This document shows, one piece after another, positions 46,423-59,343 of a stretch of 64,000 bases of DNA. Under the pieces are notes generated by a model. It was not told the origin of the DNA, ran no database searches, and saw only the letters and a list, made by a program, of their open reading frames with translations. The stretch lies in NCBI GenBank assembly GCA_028386065.3, contig JAKUCV010002551.1:191594-255593 (forward strand), read 5' to 3'. A program made the translations under genes and the position numbers. Source of the DNA: Turnera subulata. Its lineage: Eukaryota; Streptophyta; Magnoliopsida; Malpighiales; Passifloraceae. Position 1 is the stretch's first letter. The number at the start of each line of letters is the position of its first letter.

Positions 46423-46802
46423 CCCTTCTCTTTATTTTGCATTTTTATTAATTTTTTTTTACTAAGGACATGTGATCCAATGTCGGGATGGGCGGTGGGA
46501 AACTTGAGATTTTGATGGTGACACATCTGAAGGATGGCTTAATCTTGGTCAATGGGATGAAAGGCATGTGACTTGTAGGAATTCGGGGACACCCCTTCAA
46601 ATGCTTCAAGCTACTCCGAATGAACTGGACTCAATGTTAACCCTTATTACTTTCTATCGACTTAGCTTAGAAACCAAAATTGTTTAGACCGGACTCATCC
46701 CTGAGCTACCTATGTACCAATAAATTTAATATTCAGTCTTTCTAAATCTTACAAAATAATGACAGATACATAAAATGGCACATTGGTCATGAAGCCAAAA
46801 TG

Positions 46803-46851
46803 TTTTTTTCTTTTTTTTTCTTTTTCTTTTTTTCTTTTTTCTTTTTTTTTC
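46803..46851. repeat. Polypyrimidine (polypurine on minus) tract, ~49 bp
   Basis: Runs of T interrupted only by C (units of T5-9 C). On the minus strand, the sense of the Tat-like element, this is an A/G-only tract. It could act as an internal polypurine primer or be a simple repeat. Confidence 0.75.
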
Positions 46852-47320
46852 GATGAAGAGACTTCATGAGCCAGGCACTTAAAAAAACTTAGAGACAAAC
46901 TTGAACTTACTGGATCAGGTCTTCGTAGTTCATTTTATGATTCCCAAGCCAAGCCAACAAATTTTCATAAGACTTAAAATTCTAAATTTCATCGGAAGTA
47001 AGAAGCATTCATTTCATGACGTTAACAAAAGGGACATCAGACACATGGTATCGACTCTTTGAGTTGAGGTTAACAAGGACACGCCTCAATCCTCTTTATT
47101 CTAAAATATGACAGAAAAACTGGACTCTAAATGGTAACATAACTTCCTCCTATCCCCTTAGTAGCTTCAAACATCCTTCTCCGTCGCCCACTCTATCTTG
47201 TCCGGATAACAAGCTTCCTCTATGGAACTATGGTGACAGTTTCCTTTGGGTCATCTTGTTGAACCCTGATCACCAATGTTTCATCATCAGCTCCTGGTCC
47301 ATTTTCCTCACCCCTTTCCA

Positions 47321-47565
47321 TCATTGCACAATCTTGAGATCTTGAGCGTTCATCAGATCTTGACGTTCACCCCAATCATCCCAATTGCTTACACCAAATT
47401 GATCGTTGAGATCCTCAAGGTTCCTCTTCGCATTCAAACTTTCCCGGGTTAGTGTCGCGTTATGGAGTTGGATTCCTCTCATCATATCCTCAACCAATGC
47501 ATATTTCCCCATAGCATTATGGAATTGTTTCATGGCTACTTGGGCTAGTGGCTGCCCCAACAAAA
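47321..47565 (-). pseudogene. Tat-like first ORF (gag-like), C-terminal part
   Basis: Continues the frame begun at 56099 on the other side of the Copia insertion, with GQPLAQVAMKQFHNAMGKYA and LNAKRNLEDLNDQFG, ending at about 47321. Helical, Asn/Gln-rich and of unknown fold. The whole ORF would be only about 145 residues, far shorter than a complete gag, consistent with a non-autonomous derivative. Confidence 0.45.
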
Positions 47566-49225
47566 TATTAGTAACCGGGCATGCAAACTTGACAATCAAA
47601 ATGCAGCAGAAAGACCTGGTACTCATGGAGGATCCAAGTGAAGCTAACAAAACCGAATAACAATTTTTCGGACCTTGTTTGGTTGAGGTCTTTCACCTAA
47701 CTGTAGTGTAGAATCAGCAAGAACCCGACAAGAAATTCGGCTCCTCTACGGTATCCACATAAACTGTTAATGACTGCTAGCAACCGTCTCACGATCACTA
47801 ACCCGAGCACTCCTGAACCGCAGTGCTAGCTGCAGAATTTTCGAGAGCTAGAAACTAGTGTTTATATGTGCTTCTTTCTTTCTCAAAGAATGAAGGGTGT
47901 AATCTAAATTGTGTGTGAATGTTGTGTGTTTTGATAATCTGATCATCAAGCCCTATTTATACACACAATTAATGCATTGATTAATGAGGCAATGGCCAAC
48001 ATCATCATGCATTAACCATCATGATTATACTTTAAGTCTAATCATGTCTCCAGTATGTCTTAATGCTCCACTAAGCATTAATGGATGCTCCACTAAGCAT
48101 TAATGGGATTACACATCATATGGGATTAATTTTGGTTCAATAATTCTGATAATTAGTGAACCAAATCAGCCTAAAATGACCCGGTCCAACCATGGTCCAA
48201 CCGAGGTTCAACCATGGTCCACCCACTTAGTCGAACCACGGTCCAACCATGGTTCAACCACCTGCTCGAATCAACAGTTCTAAGTGTGTGACCCTGTAGG
48301 CACTTGTAACATTTGGCAATAATTGTAAAATCTCATTTTACAATTATAAACAGTGAGCGGTGTCTAGCAACACATCATTGCTACCCAAACGACAAGATCA
48401 GTACTGATTCAATATGCCTCGGAAGCATGTCATCGTCCTTTCGTCACATTATCAAGATTAAACACGAGACATGGAATAAGTCATTCTCGTATATGTTTAA
48501 TCCAAGTTTCTTGATCCCCGAGTTAACTGTGTAAAACGGATACTAGTGATATCACCATATCACATAATCCAAGCATGGCCATGCATTTACAGTTCAACTT
48601 TATCAAGAGGCCCAACTGATAATATACCCGTTATATGGGTTAGACGAATTCCATCTTGATCATACAAAACCCACTACACACTTATCATATACCCAATGAA
48701 TACACTAAGGTCTACTCAGTTACGAATAGCCAAGAGTAATATCAAAGTATATGACTAACATGTTGGGAACCTTGATGATCTCAGGTCAAAGGACAATACA
48801 TATAAGAACCACTAAGGTCTACTCAGTTACGAATAGCCAAGAGTAATATCAAAGTATATGACTAACATGTTGGGAACCTTGATGATCTCAGGTCAAAGGA
48901 CAATACATATAAGAACCACTAATGACAATCATATAACGTTCCATGTAGTGTTCTTATGTTGGGTCAGTCCAGACCACAAGTTCTCTAACTTATACCCGTA
49001 TGTAGAATTCATATCTCATATAATTCTCAACATACGCTAGTCTTATTATTACAACCCATCCATAATAATAATCGACTAGGGACATTTAAGAATATAAAAT
49101 ATTCTAGGGTTATAAATATGTGCAAGCGTTTATCACATAAACATATTTATTGGAATAATCTTAATGTATATACATGACTATATACAATCATCCAATAATT
49201 GGCTTTTGGGCATATTACACTAACA
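47566..49225 (-). repeat. Copia-2 copy 2 3' LTR with 107-bp tandem duplication
   Basis: Homologous to the 5' LTR. The segment 48704-48810 is repeated at 48811-48917 (starts ACTAAGGTCTACTCAG). Its outermost forward dinucleotide is TA rather than TG. Confidence 0.92.
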
Positions 49226-49299
49226 ATCTCCCACTTGCACTAAAGCCAATCATCCATGTATCGAATACCAATGGATGTAGCATGACCATCGTGCTTCCG

Positions 49300-52200
49300 C
49301 TATGTGAGAGGCTTTGTCAATGGATCTGCTACAGAGTTCTCAGAAGGAACTTTGCACAGCCTCAGTTGTAGAGTCGGTAACTGTTTCTTGCTTGGAACTC
49401 TTCCAGCAAACAGCACCACCTCCAAGACAAAACACATAACCTGACTGCGATCTAAAATCATCCCTGTCTGTTTGGAAGCTAGCATCTGTGTAACCCTTTA
49501 CAACAAGCTCATCAACGCTTCCATAGACAAGGAATGCATCCTTAGTCCTTCTTAAGTACTTAAGGATGTTCTTAACCGCTGTCCAGTGACTCTCACCGGG
49601 ATCAGATTGATATCTGCTTGTGACACTCAAAGCATATGCAACTTCCGGTCGAGTACATAGCATGGCATACATGATAGATCCTATTGCAGATGCATAAGGG
49701 TTCTTACTCATCCGCTCTCTCTCCTTAGATGTACTAAGACATTGATTCTTTGAGAGAGATATGCCATGTGACATGGGCAAGAAACCTTTCTTGGAATCTT
49801 GCAAGCTAAACCTCTTTAGCACCTTGTCAATATATGTACTTTGACTTAGCCCAAGAAGCCTTTTGGATCTATCTCTATAGATCTTTATACCTAGCACGTA
49901 GGCAGCTTCTCCCAAGTCCTTCATTGAGAAATTCTTTCCTAACCAAGTCTTTACAGACTGTAGTGTTGGAATATCATTCCCAATGAGTAGAATGTCGTCA
50001 ACATACAATAACAAGAAAACGATAATGCTCCCACTAACCTTCTTGTAAACACATGGTTCATCTTCATTTTTAATGAAACCAAACTCTTTGATCACTTCAT
50101 TAAAACGAAGATTCTAACTCCTAGAAGCTTTCTTCAATCCATAAATGGATCTTTGCAACTTGCATACCATATTAGCATTCTCTGGATCGACAAAACCTTC
50201 AGGTTGTGTCATGTACACATCCTTAAAAGATTTCCATTAAGGAAAGCGGTTTTGACATCCATTTTCCATATCTCATAATCATGGTATGCTGCTATAGCCA
50301 ATAGAATCCGGATGGATTTAACCATGGCAACTGGCGAGAAAGTTTCATCATAGTCAATACCATGAACTTGCTTGAAACCTTTCGCAACCAGTCTCCCTTT
50401 AAAGGTAATCACATTACCATCCATGTCGGTCTTTTTCTTAAAGACCCATTTGCACCCTATGGGTTTTATCCCTTCAGGTGGATCAACCAAGGTCCAAACC
50501 TTGTTTTCATACATGGATTCCATCTCTGAATTCATGGCTTCTAGCCACTTCTTAGAGTCTGAACCCATAATAACTTGCTGATAGGAAGTGGGCTCATTCT
50601 CATCAATGAGCATCACATCTCCAGTATGAGTCATAAGAAATCCATATCTCTCAGGCTCATACCGAGTCCTATCAGACCTACGCGGTTTGTATGTTACAGG
50701 TACAGGATTCTTACCCACAACAACTTGTGGTTCCTGTCCTTATTCTATCTCAGCCTCAATACCTCAAACTTCTTCGAGTTCTATTTTCCTCCCACTGATC
50801 TCTCTAGAAATAAATTCTCTTTCTAGAAAAATAGCAGTACGAGCAACAAACACTTTATGCTCTGTGGTATTATAGAAATAATGTCCTTTAGTTTCCTTAG
50901 GATATCCAACAAAAAGGCACTTGTCAAATTTAGGGCCGAGTTTGTCTGATGCTTGATGTCTCACGTAAGCCTCACAACCCCAAATCCTCATAAAAGACAA
51001 ATTGGGACGCTTCCCAGTCCATTTCTCATATAGTGTCTTTTCAACCGATTTAGATGGAACACGGTTAAGTGCAAATGCAGCACTCAATAATGCATGTCCC
51101 CAAAATGAAAAAAGAAAGGTCAGCTTGACTCATCATAGAACGAACCATGTCTAACAAAGTTTTATTCCTCCTTTCAGATACACCATTCCATTGAGGCGTA
51201 CTTGGTGGAGTAAGTTGTGATACAATACCACATTGCTTTAGATGATCAAGAAAATCTTGGTCTAAGTATTCACCTCCTCGATCACATCGAAGCATTTTAA
51301 TACTCTTGCCGAGTTGATTCTGTACTTCACTCTTGAATTCTTTGAATTTTTCAAAGGATTCTGACTTGTGCTTCATTAGATACACATAGCCATATCTACT
51401 GTAATCATCAGTAAATGTAATGAAGTATTGAAATCCACCTCTAGCCTGTGTTGATATAGGTCCGCATACATCAGAATGTATAAGACCTAACAAGTCCGAA
51501 GCTCTTTCACCTTTACTAGCAAAAAGAGCCTTCGTCATTTTGCCTAATAAACATGACTCACATGTCTCATATGATTCAAAATCAAATGAGTCTAAAAGTC
51601 CATCTTTATGGAGTTTAGAAATACGAGTCTCGTTTATATGGCTCAATCGACAATGCCAGAGATAGGTTTCATTAGAATCGTTTAATCTAACCTTCTTCGT
51701 ATTAATGTTATAGATTGGTGTTTCTAGGTTTAGAACGTACAAACCATTGCTCAAATATGCACCACCATAATAAATATCATTGAAATAAATAGAACAACAA
51801 TTGTTCTTTATTACAAATGAAAAACCTTTCTTGTCCAGACAAGAAACAGAAATCAAATTCCTAATCTAACCTTCTTCGTATTAATGTTATAGATTGGTGT
51901 TTCTAGGTTTAGAACGTACAAACCATTGCTCAAATATGCACCACCATAATAAATATCATTGAAATAAATAGAACAACAATTGTTCTTTATTACAAATGAA
52001 AAACCTTTCTTGTCCAGACAAGAAACAGAAATCAAATTCCTGCTTATGGTAGGAACATAATAGCAATCATCAAGTTCCAAAACCAAACCACTCGGTAAAG
52101 AAAGATGGTAAGTCCCTACGGCTGATGCAGCAACTCTTGCTCTATTTCCAACGCGCAGGTCTATCTCTCCCTTCGCTAATCTTCTACTCTTTCTCAGTTC

Positions 52201-52339
52201 CTGCACATTTACACAAATGTGAGAACCACATCCGGTATCTAATACCCATGATGCAGAGATAGAGATATTAGCTTCTATAACAAAAATACCTGAAGTGGTA
52301 GTCTTACTTCCCTTCTGTTTCTTCACCTCTTCAAGGTAA
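49300..52339 (-). pseudogene. Copia-2 copy 2 pol (protease, integrase, reverse transcriptase, RNase H)
   Basis: Protease SWVLDTGCGSHIC lies near 52230. Integrase has CRLSHINETRISKLH with CESC as zinc ligands, then LIHSDVCGP, FTDDYSRYGYVYLM, RCDRGGEYLDQDF and NGVSERRNKTLLDM, so the DDE residues are present. WGCEAYVR and FVGYPKETKGHYFYN follow after a frameshift at about 51090. Reverse transcriptase starts with KWVFKKKTDMDG; after a second shift near 50210 the catalytic YVDDILLIG is intact. RNase H has YTDASFQTDRDD and TTEA. A 179-bp tandem duplication (51683-51861 and 51862-52040) disrupts the protease-integrase linker; 179 is not a multiple of three. Confidence 0.88.
51683..52040 (-). repeat. 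179-bp tandem duplication in Copia-2 copy 2
   Basis: Segment beginning TAATCTAACCTTCTTCG and ending ATCAAATTCC is present twice head to tail with almost no differences, so it is recent. Copy 1 has a single copy. Confidence 0.93.
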
Positions 52340-53148
52340 ATAGGGCAGTTATGCTTTCAATGGCCAAGTTTGTTGCAATGGAAATATTGCGCTTCCTTTG
52401 CAATACCACCTTTGGGTTTCAGCACATGGGAACAAGAAAATGCACATGCACTAAACTTTTTGGCACATTTCTTCTTCTTGTAAAACTTGGCTTTACCCTT
52501 TCCTTTGCCATTTCCAACCATCAATATGCTGTTGGAATTATTTGCCTTCATCTGTTGCTCAACTGTTCCTAACATGTTAAGCAACTCATACAAGGATTTG
52601 TCAAGATGATTCATATTGAAATTCATGACAAATTGGTTGTAACTATCCGGCAACGATTGCAGGACTAGATCAACAGCCAACTCCTTTTGCAAAGGAAAAC
52701 CTAGACCCTCAAGGCTCTCAATGAATCCAATCATTTTGAGCACATGAGGTCTCCACGGTGATGACTCAGCCATCTTGCATTGGAACAATGCCTTAGAGGT
52801 CTCATACCTCTCATGCCTTGCTTGCTCTTCAAAAAGCATTTTCAGATGTTCGATCATATCGAACGCATCCAAGTTCTCATGTTGCTTCTAAAGCTCAGAG
52901 TCCATGATAACAAGCATAAGGCATGCAACATCCAATGCATCATCAACATGCTTCTTGTAAGCATCTCTTCCCACCTTAGGAGGAGTAGGCGCCGGTTCAT
53001 TAGGAACAGGCCCTTCAAGGACATACAACTTCTTTTCTTGTTTGAGGACTATCCTCAAATTGCGATGCCACTTTAGGAAGTTATTCCCATTCAGCTTTTC
53101 CTTCTCAAGGACCGATCGCAGAGATTGTGTACTAGTGTTTTGTGGCAT
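52340..53148 (-). pseudogene. Copia-2 copy 2 gag
   Basis: Minus-strand frame from ATG 53148 (MPQNTSTQSLRSVLEKEKLN, a common plant Copia gag start) through FLKWHRNLRIVLKQEKKLYV. It is interrupted by TAG near 52887, continues in the same frame (52872-52357) with MIEHLKMLFEEQARHERYET and QSLPDSYNQFVMNFNMN, a Lys-rich stretch and a zinc knuckle. In the knuckle the first Cys is Tyr (YFHCNKLGH) and the following Trp codon is a TGA stop. Gag would build the particle. Both stops are single transitions. Confidence 0.85.
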
Positions 53149-53720
53149 AATAACTCTACAACATTGATCAACTTACACAAACAAGAGTCATGTATTCATA
53201 AAATCACTTAATAAGGAATTTTATTAAATGATGCTCCTACTAAATAAATCAAGATAATTATGAGTAGGCCAATATCCATATTTCACTACAAGATAAGTCA
53301 GCTTTGGCTGATCACTTATATCATAGTTATTTAGGTAGACAACTCTTGTCAATTACATCTCATGTAACTCTTGGATAGTTGAGTGAACAACACTTGTTCT
53401 TGTCTATCTCATAGACTTAGCTCAACTCCTTGCCTCTAAGTCCTCAATCCTATTGAGATGACCTAGTTAAGTTCAATCCATAACAAGCAGTTCGGATATT
53501 ACAATTATCCCGTTGCACCTTGCTAGGATAAATATTGGCACCTTGCTTTGGCAAAACCTACCAAGTATTGATCTAAGCAATGATGAGTGCTTATCATGGA
53601 AGGCAACACAAGAGGAACTTAATATTTACATCAACATATTATTCCTATACATCATATGCATGTTCTTGATAAATCATATATTGATGTTTAGTAAAATTGG
53701 AAACCAAAAATACATAAGAA

Positions 53721-53803
53721 CATCGATGTCGTGAGAATCTGATTCTCCCAACTACTTGGCAGTGTTCAAGAACATCGATGTTTAACTCTTGAACATCGAT
53801 GTT
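53721..53803 (-). repeat. Three ACATCGATGT palindromes in Copia-2 copy 2 leader
   Basis: AACATCGATG at 53721, and a pair at 53771 and 53792 with 21-bp spacing, the same pair spacing as in copy 1. Confidence 0.85.
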
Positions 53804-54359
53804 TAACTTGTGATCAAAGACTGACTAGCTCCTCAATCTAGGAAATTTCTTGTGGTGAATAGTGCCCGTACAAGAAGTGTATTGAACTGATTCGATAATT
53901 CCCAGGAAAGATGACGTAGCCGATCTCCTAAGACAGAATTATCATTCCAAGATAAATCCCCAGGAAAGACTGGAGGAACAAAGGTTCACTTAAAACCCAG
54001 CCTCCTAGACAGGACTCACTTGCACAGTGTATTAATTCACAACCTTGCACCTGACAAAGGATGACAATCGTACTAGAACGACAATCGATCTATACGAAAA
54101 CCGACAATCGATTTTCCTTGTCGAACTCATTCGACTTACTGCCAAAAACACCTTGATTGATGTCACATACCAATCAAGTACTTGTTGTCAAACACTTTTG
54201 ACAAAACAAACCTCAACATATATCACACATACAAAAACGAATTCAACATATCATGAACATGCTACATCACATACAGCATATCATATATATCAATATGAGC
54301 AAATCATACATATGCACAACAAATTCGGTTTAGCGTTTCACAAGAGGCTCCGCTACCAC

Positions 54360-55913
54360 TGTTAGTAACCGGGCATGCAAACTTGACAATCAAAATGCAG
54401 GGGAAAGACCCGGTACTCATGGAGGATCCAAGTGAAGCTAACTAAACCGAATAATAATTTTTCGTACCTTGCTTGGTTGAGGTCTTACACCCAACTGTAC
54501 TGTAGAATCAGCAAGAACCCGACAAGAAATCCGGTTCCTCTACGGTATCCACACGAAACGTTGATGACTGCTAGCAACCGTCTCACAATCACTAACCCGA
54601 GCACTCCCGAACCGCAGTGCTAGCTACAGAATTTTCGAGAGCTAGAAACTAGTGTTTATATGTGCTTCTTTCTTTCTCAAAGAATGAAGTGTGTAATCTA
54701 AATTGTGTGTGAATGTTGAGTGTTTTGATAATCTCATCATCAAGCCCTATTTATACACACAATTAATGCATTTATTAATGAGGCAATGGCCAACATCATC
54801 ATGCATTAACCATCATGATTATACTTTAAGTCGAATCATGTCTCCACTATGTCTTAATGCTCCACTAAGCATTAATGGATGCTCCACTAAGCATTAATGG
54901 GATTACACATCATATGACATTAATTTTGGTTCAATAATTCTGATAATTAGTGAACCAAATCAGCCTAAAATGACTCGGTCCAACCATGGTCCAACCAAGG
55001 TTCAGCCATGGTCCACCCACTTGGTCGAACCACAGTCCAACCACGGTTCAACCACCTGCTCGAATCAACAGTTCTAAGTGTGTGACCCTGCAGGCACTTG
55101 TAACGTTTGGCAATAATTGTAAAATATCATTTTACAATTATAAACAATGAGCGGTGTCTAGCAAAACATCATTGCTACCCAAACGACAAGATCAGTACTG
55201 ATTCAATATGCCTCGGAAGCTTGTCATCGTCCTTTCGTCACATTATCAAGATTAAACACGAGACATGGAATAAGTCAATCTCGTATATGTTTAATCTAAG
55301 TTTCTTGATCCCCGAGTTAACTGTGTAAAACGAATACTAATGATATCACCATATCACATAATCCGAGCATGGCCATGCAATTACAGTTCAACTCTATCAA
55401 GAGGCCCAACTGATAATATACCCGTTATATGAGTTGGACGAAATTCCTTCTTGATCATACAAAACCCACTACACACTTATCATATACCCATTGATTACAC
55501 TAAGGTCTACTCAGTTAAGAATAGCCAAGAGTAATATCATAGTGTATGACTAACATGTCGGGAACCTTGATGATCTCAGGTCAAAGGACAATACATATAA
55601 GAACCACTAATGACAATCATATAACGTTCCATGTAGTGTTCTTATGTTGGGTCAGTCCAGACCACAAGTTCTCTAACTTGTACCCGTATGTAGAATTCAT
55701 ATCTCATATAATTCTCAACATACGCTAGTCTTATTATTACAACCCATCCATAATAATTATCGACTAGGGACATTTAAGAATATAAAATATTCTAGGGTTA
55801 TAAATATGTGCAAGCGTTTATCACATAAACATATTTATTGGAATAACCTTAATGTATATACATGACTATATACAATCATCCAATGATTGGCTTTTGGGCA
55901 TATTACACTAACA
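54360..55913 (-). repeat. Copia-2 copy 2 5' LTR
   Basis: Minus sense TGTTAGTGTAATATG... to ...GGTTACTAACA. Contains GGTTGGACC-type repeats and TATAAATAGGG. Confidence 0.92.
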
Positions 55914-56099
55914 CAAAACACCTCGAAGAATCGTCTCCTCCAGCTTATTCATTAAGGCTCGAAATGTTAGCTTCACCACCTTCTCTTGTTCCAGGTTCCT
56001 CTCTTCATACATTGGAGATTCATCTCCCATTGGTTCATCTGTGGGACCCGTTCCCATGCCCTTAGTGTTTCTTGTCTGGTCTGCATGCTCATTGCTCAT
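55908..56099 (-). pseudogene. Tat-like first ORF (gag-like), N-terminal part, cut by Copia insertion
   Basis: ATG at 56099-56097 opens a frame of about 60 codons, rich in Glu/Lys/Gln with RNLEQEKVVKLTFRALMNKL, a probable coiled-coil start. It is interrupted at the CAAAA target site of Copia-2 copy 2. Across the insertion the frame is continuous with 47565-47321 once the duplicated CAAAA is counted once. Position directly after the leader suggests gag, but no capsid motif was recognised and the piece is short. Confidence 0.5.
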
Positions 56100-56842
56100 A
56101 ATTTCTTCTTACTGTAAATGGTGAATAGATGGATTTCAATACTTGGAAAGGTTCAAGGAAACTTGTGGGCAAGAGATGGTTTAGGTATAGGGAAAGGAAG
56201 TATAAAGGTAGACTCTTGACTTGGCACATTTCATTTTTAGAAATTATGCAAGATGTTATGTGTAATGCATGGCAATGCTAACTTTTCAAATCCTCGAAGC
56301 AACCGGGCACCAACCCAAATTTCTGTAACGTAAAGATTCTCAGGATGCTCTAATTTGGCAAATCACTTCTTGGACTGTCGAAGTGCCTTTCTTCCTCCCC
56401 TTTTCCATTTCTCTTCAACCCCAATGTATGCTCAAAATTGAATCCCAAAATAACAAGGCATGCCATACATACATAAAACACAATAAACATCACATGAATG
56501 CACTTAAACACTTATTGATCCATCAAGCATGAGATGCTCAGGGTATGTAGCTGGTTGGGGGCTAAAAGACTGCCGCTAAGGAATAGTTTGGCCTACTCAC
56601 ATGTGATAAAAGATATCGCGTGAGGTCCAAGGCCCATTAATCCCTATCATTGCATGAGCAGCGAGAAACCGGTTCACACAAGCCACTATCGCTTAAAAAA
56701 AGCATTGTAGCGGACTTGGATCCCTTGGCCCTATTACGGTAAGGGCTTCACAACATTTATCATGAATGCAGGACACTTATGATGACACATAAAAAGGCAT
56801 ACAAAATTCAATAATTGCACAAGGTTTCTTGAATCCTCAAAA
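56100..56842 (-). other. Tat-like leader, no gene seen
   Basis: Untranslated leader between the primer site and the first ORF start at about 56099. No obvious repeats or motifs apart from A/T-rich stretches. Confidence 0.5.
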
Positions 56843-56860
56843 TCCTCAGTGGAGTCGCCA
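56843..56860 (-). other. Tat-like primer binding site
   Basis: Minus strand TGGCGACTCCACTGAGGA, two bases inside the 5' LTR. Very similar to the TGGCGACTCCGCTGGGGA type used by Ogre/Tat elements, as I recall complementary to tRNA-Arg. Confidence 0.65.
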
Positions 56861-56862
56861 GC

Positions 56863-58473
56863 TGTGAATACCCGACCCAAAATCACTTGGGCCTATTCAC
56901 CTTTCCTTCACACCTTCTTCATAACCATCATCCAACAACTTTGGAGTCGCCACCCAAATTTTATTAAGGGACAAAAACTTGGGAAAAACCCTTCATGTGA
57001 CTCCATTTAGGCAACTGGATAACGAACCAAAGATGCTGGACCCGGGGATTTGTCATGGATGGGAAGGTGTTAGGCACCCATCCATGTTGGGGCGAAACTT
57101 TGTGCAATTAAAGGATTATGTATGCCTTGTGCAAGTGTGCAAGTGTGAACACTAAAACACACAATAACAGAATATTTAAAAGAAAGGGAAGAAGAAGAAG
57201 ATTGGGCTTGAGTTTCTACCACTAAAAACCACCTACTTACCCCGGCAACTGGGTTCAAAGCCCACGTAGTTCTTGACATGGCATCACAACAATCACATCA
57301 TCATCAACATCAACATCTCAACAATAATTGGTCGGACAAAAAGGGATTAGGATTACCTCTTGTAGCCCTCCTCTAGCTCTTTGGTTTGGGTTGTGCCTCC
57401 CACATAATTTCCTCCCACTCCTCAACTCAATCTTGGAGTTCTTTTTAATTTTCCCCTTTTGCTGCCTTCAATGGATGAAGCTACGCACGAAATTCTGCCA
57501 GAGTTTTGCCTATGGAACTATTTCCTAAGCTTGGAGAGAAAGAGTTTCTCCAAGCTTCAAAGCTTTATGAAGAGTGTTTGTGTAATAGAATGTGTGTCCA
57601 TTGAAATGTGAGAGGAGGGTCCTATTTATAGTGTTCTGGGTAGCTTAGGGGCGTGGACCAACTTAATGATCAAGGTAATGGCCAAAAATCTGGGCCAAAA
57701 CATAGTAGAATCATATTACGGGCGAAAATCGGGGAGAAAACGCGTTTCTGGGGGTACATGACCGCCATGGCCGACGGTCATCCTATGGATGACAGCCAGG
57801 CCGGGCGGTCATGGGTGGAAGACCGCCCAGGCCCGGTGGTCATCCCGAGAAGACCGCCCGCGCCTGCGCGTCTCACCCGTTCTTTCCTTTTTCGGTCCTA
57901 ATTCTCCCCTAATTTCTCCTTGATTGATCCTACCGCGTAATTAACCCCTAGACTGCTCAGAATCCTCTTCTTTCTTGATTGCCACTCCTCTCAATCATCT
58001 CCTAATTGACTAATTACACATTGATTCCTCATTTTAAGCCAAAATCATACTAAAAACATTCTTGCTATTAAGGAATGATTTAACTCTGATTTTCCACGAA
58101 AATCAGAGCTAAATTTGTCTGCAAGCAAGGTGTTAATGGGCTGTGCAACTCTGAAGAAAAGTCCATACCTTATTAAATTGGACCGTTACATTTGTCTTCA
58201 ACCCAAGAATAAATATAATTGGGTTTAATAAACAAGCCCAAATTTAATGAGATAAAATACATTTTAGCAATTTAGTCCTTAACATATCCTATGATTAAAT
58301 CGTCTCATTAATCTTGGGCATATAAAAGTCTTAATTACTATAATGTATAAATTCTACTAAAATTAAACCCCATCCATGCTTCAACCCATGACTAACTTGT
58401 CAATCTTATGATTCAAACATGTCTGGAGTCTAATCTTAATATAATTTTCATGGGTCAAATTTGGGTGTTCACA
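56863..58473 (-). repeat. Tat-like element 5' LTR (1,611 bp)
   Basis: Minus-strand 5' LTR. A TATA box reads TATAAATAGGACCC at about 57615-57630. Upstream of it is a GC-rich block with inverted GACCGCC / GGCGGTC motifs (57758-57870), including a 9-bp stem ATGACCGCC around ATGGCC (one mismatch in this copy). Confidence 0.9.
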
Positions 58474-59343
58474 ATATGAGACATAGAAGCTTAAAAAAAA
58501 AAAATTTAAAGAAACTGTAAAACACAGAAACTGTATCCGTATTTCAATGTACTAACATCCGGAATTCCCTATGTGATTTCACTTTTTTGTTTCTCTAAAG
58601 AAACTGTATTAGATACAGGAACTTAAAAACCAAAATAGAATTGCATAGAGGATAAAAAAAAAAACAGAGAATGAGATTAGTATGTACTGTAAGCTAAAGA
58701 AAGAAGCAAAAGAGAGAAGAATGAATGGAGAAGAAATAGTATCAAAAACAAAATCTGTACCTGTATTTATAAATATTTAGAGATAAGAGTTTAGTAATTA
58801 ATATATTTATCTTTTTAAAAAGGAATCGGTACAAAATCAATGGGTTTAAGATTTTTTTTTCCTGATAGGATGGAGGTTGGTTTTTTGGATTTAGTTAAAG
58901 TATAATTGGGAGTGTATTTTTAAAAGTGATGATTTTGTATATTTTATTAGGGAAAATCGATACTAATCTAATGGAGGGTTTAATTTTTTTAAAAAAATTC
59001 TGATAATTTATTTTTTAAAAGAAAACAGCAGATCGTTATAGTATATTCCAAATGGATAATCATGCATGCATAACATCATCGCAAAGAAAAAGAAAGAAAA
59101 GATTAATATTGTTAATTAGTAGCGTGAGATAATTGAAGAATTAATTCGCTGTCCTGTCCATCACGTGAATCATGTTGTTGGGATTAACTATAAATTTATA
59201 ACTATAAATCTGATAATTTATTTTTTAAAAAAAAACTGTTACAAAATCAATGGGTTTAAGGTTTTTGAACAATTTGGGTGATTGGAATTCTTTTTAAAAT
59301 AGTATAATAAATCAGTTTATTATGGGATAAATATGTTTCTCAT
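58474..59343. other. Helitron sequence right of the Tat-like insertion, no gene seen
   Basis: Starts with the third copy of the 130-bp repeat and continues as AT-rich noncoding DNA. Confidence 0.45.

Larger units (their letters stand above)
46033..47320. other. Tat-like internal noncoding sequence
   Basis: No gene seen. Holds a two-copy tandem repeat (46316-46425) and a T/C-only tract (46803-46851), described separately. Confidence 0.45.
47566..55913 (-). mobile_element. Copia-2 copy 2 (8,348 bp), moderately decayed
   Basis: Perfect CAAAA duplications at 47561-47565 and 55914-55918, inside the first ORF of the Tat-like element. The 5' LTR (minus sense) is 54360-55913 (1,554 bp) and the 3' LTR is 47566-49225 (1,660 bp, longer because of a 107-bp internal tandem duplication). 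Primer site GTGGTAGCGGAGCC at 54359-54346; polypurine tract AAGTGGGAGAT at 49236-49226. Gag-pol is better preserved than in copy 1 but has nonsense codons, frameshifts and a 179-bp tandem duplication. LTRs carry a TATA box (TATAAATAGGG) at 47951-47961 and 54745-54755. Confidence 0.93.
22104..58473 (-). mobile_element. Tat-like Ty3/gypsy LTR retroelement carrying an antisense gene; host of nested elements
   Basis: LTRs start TGTGAA and end TTCACA. The right LTR (56863-58473) is whole; the left LTR is split by the Athila-like insertion (22104-23034 and 41268-41911). Flanking duplications GTATG and ATATG agree at 4 of 5 bases. Orientation is minus. The LTR TATA box (TATAAATAGGACCC) reads on the minus strand, and a primer site TGGCGACTCCACTGAGGA lies just inside the right LTR. 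That site resembles the tRNA-Arg-type site reported for Ogre/Tat elements. A short gag-like ORF follows; protease, reverse transcriptase and integrase were not found. An antisense plant-mobile-domain gene lies near the 3' LTR, where extra ORFs are known in Tat elements. Non-autonomous. Confidence 0.8.
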
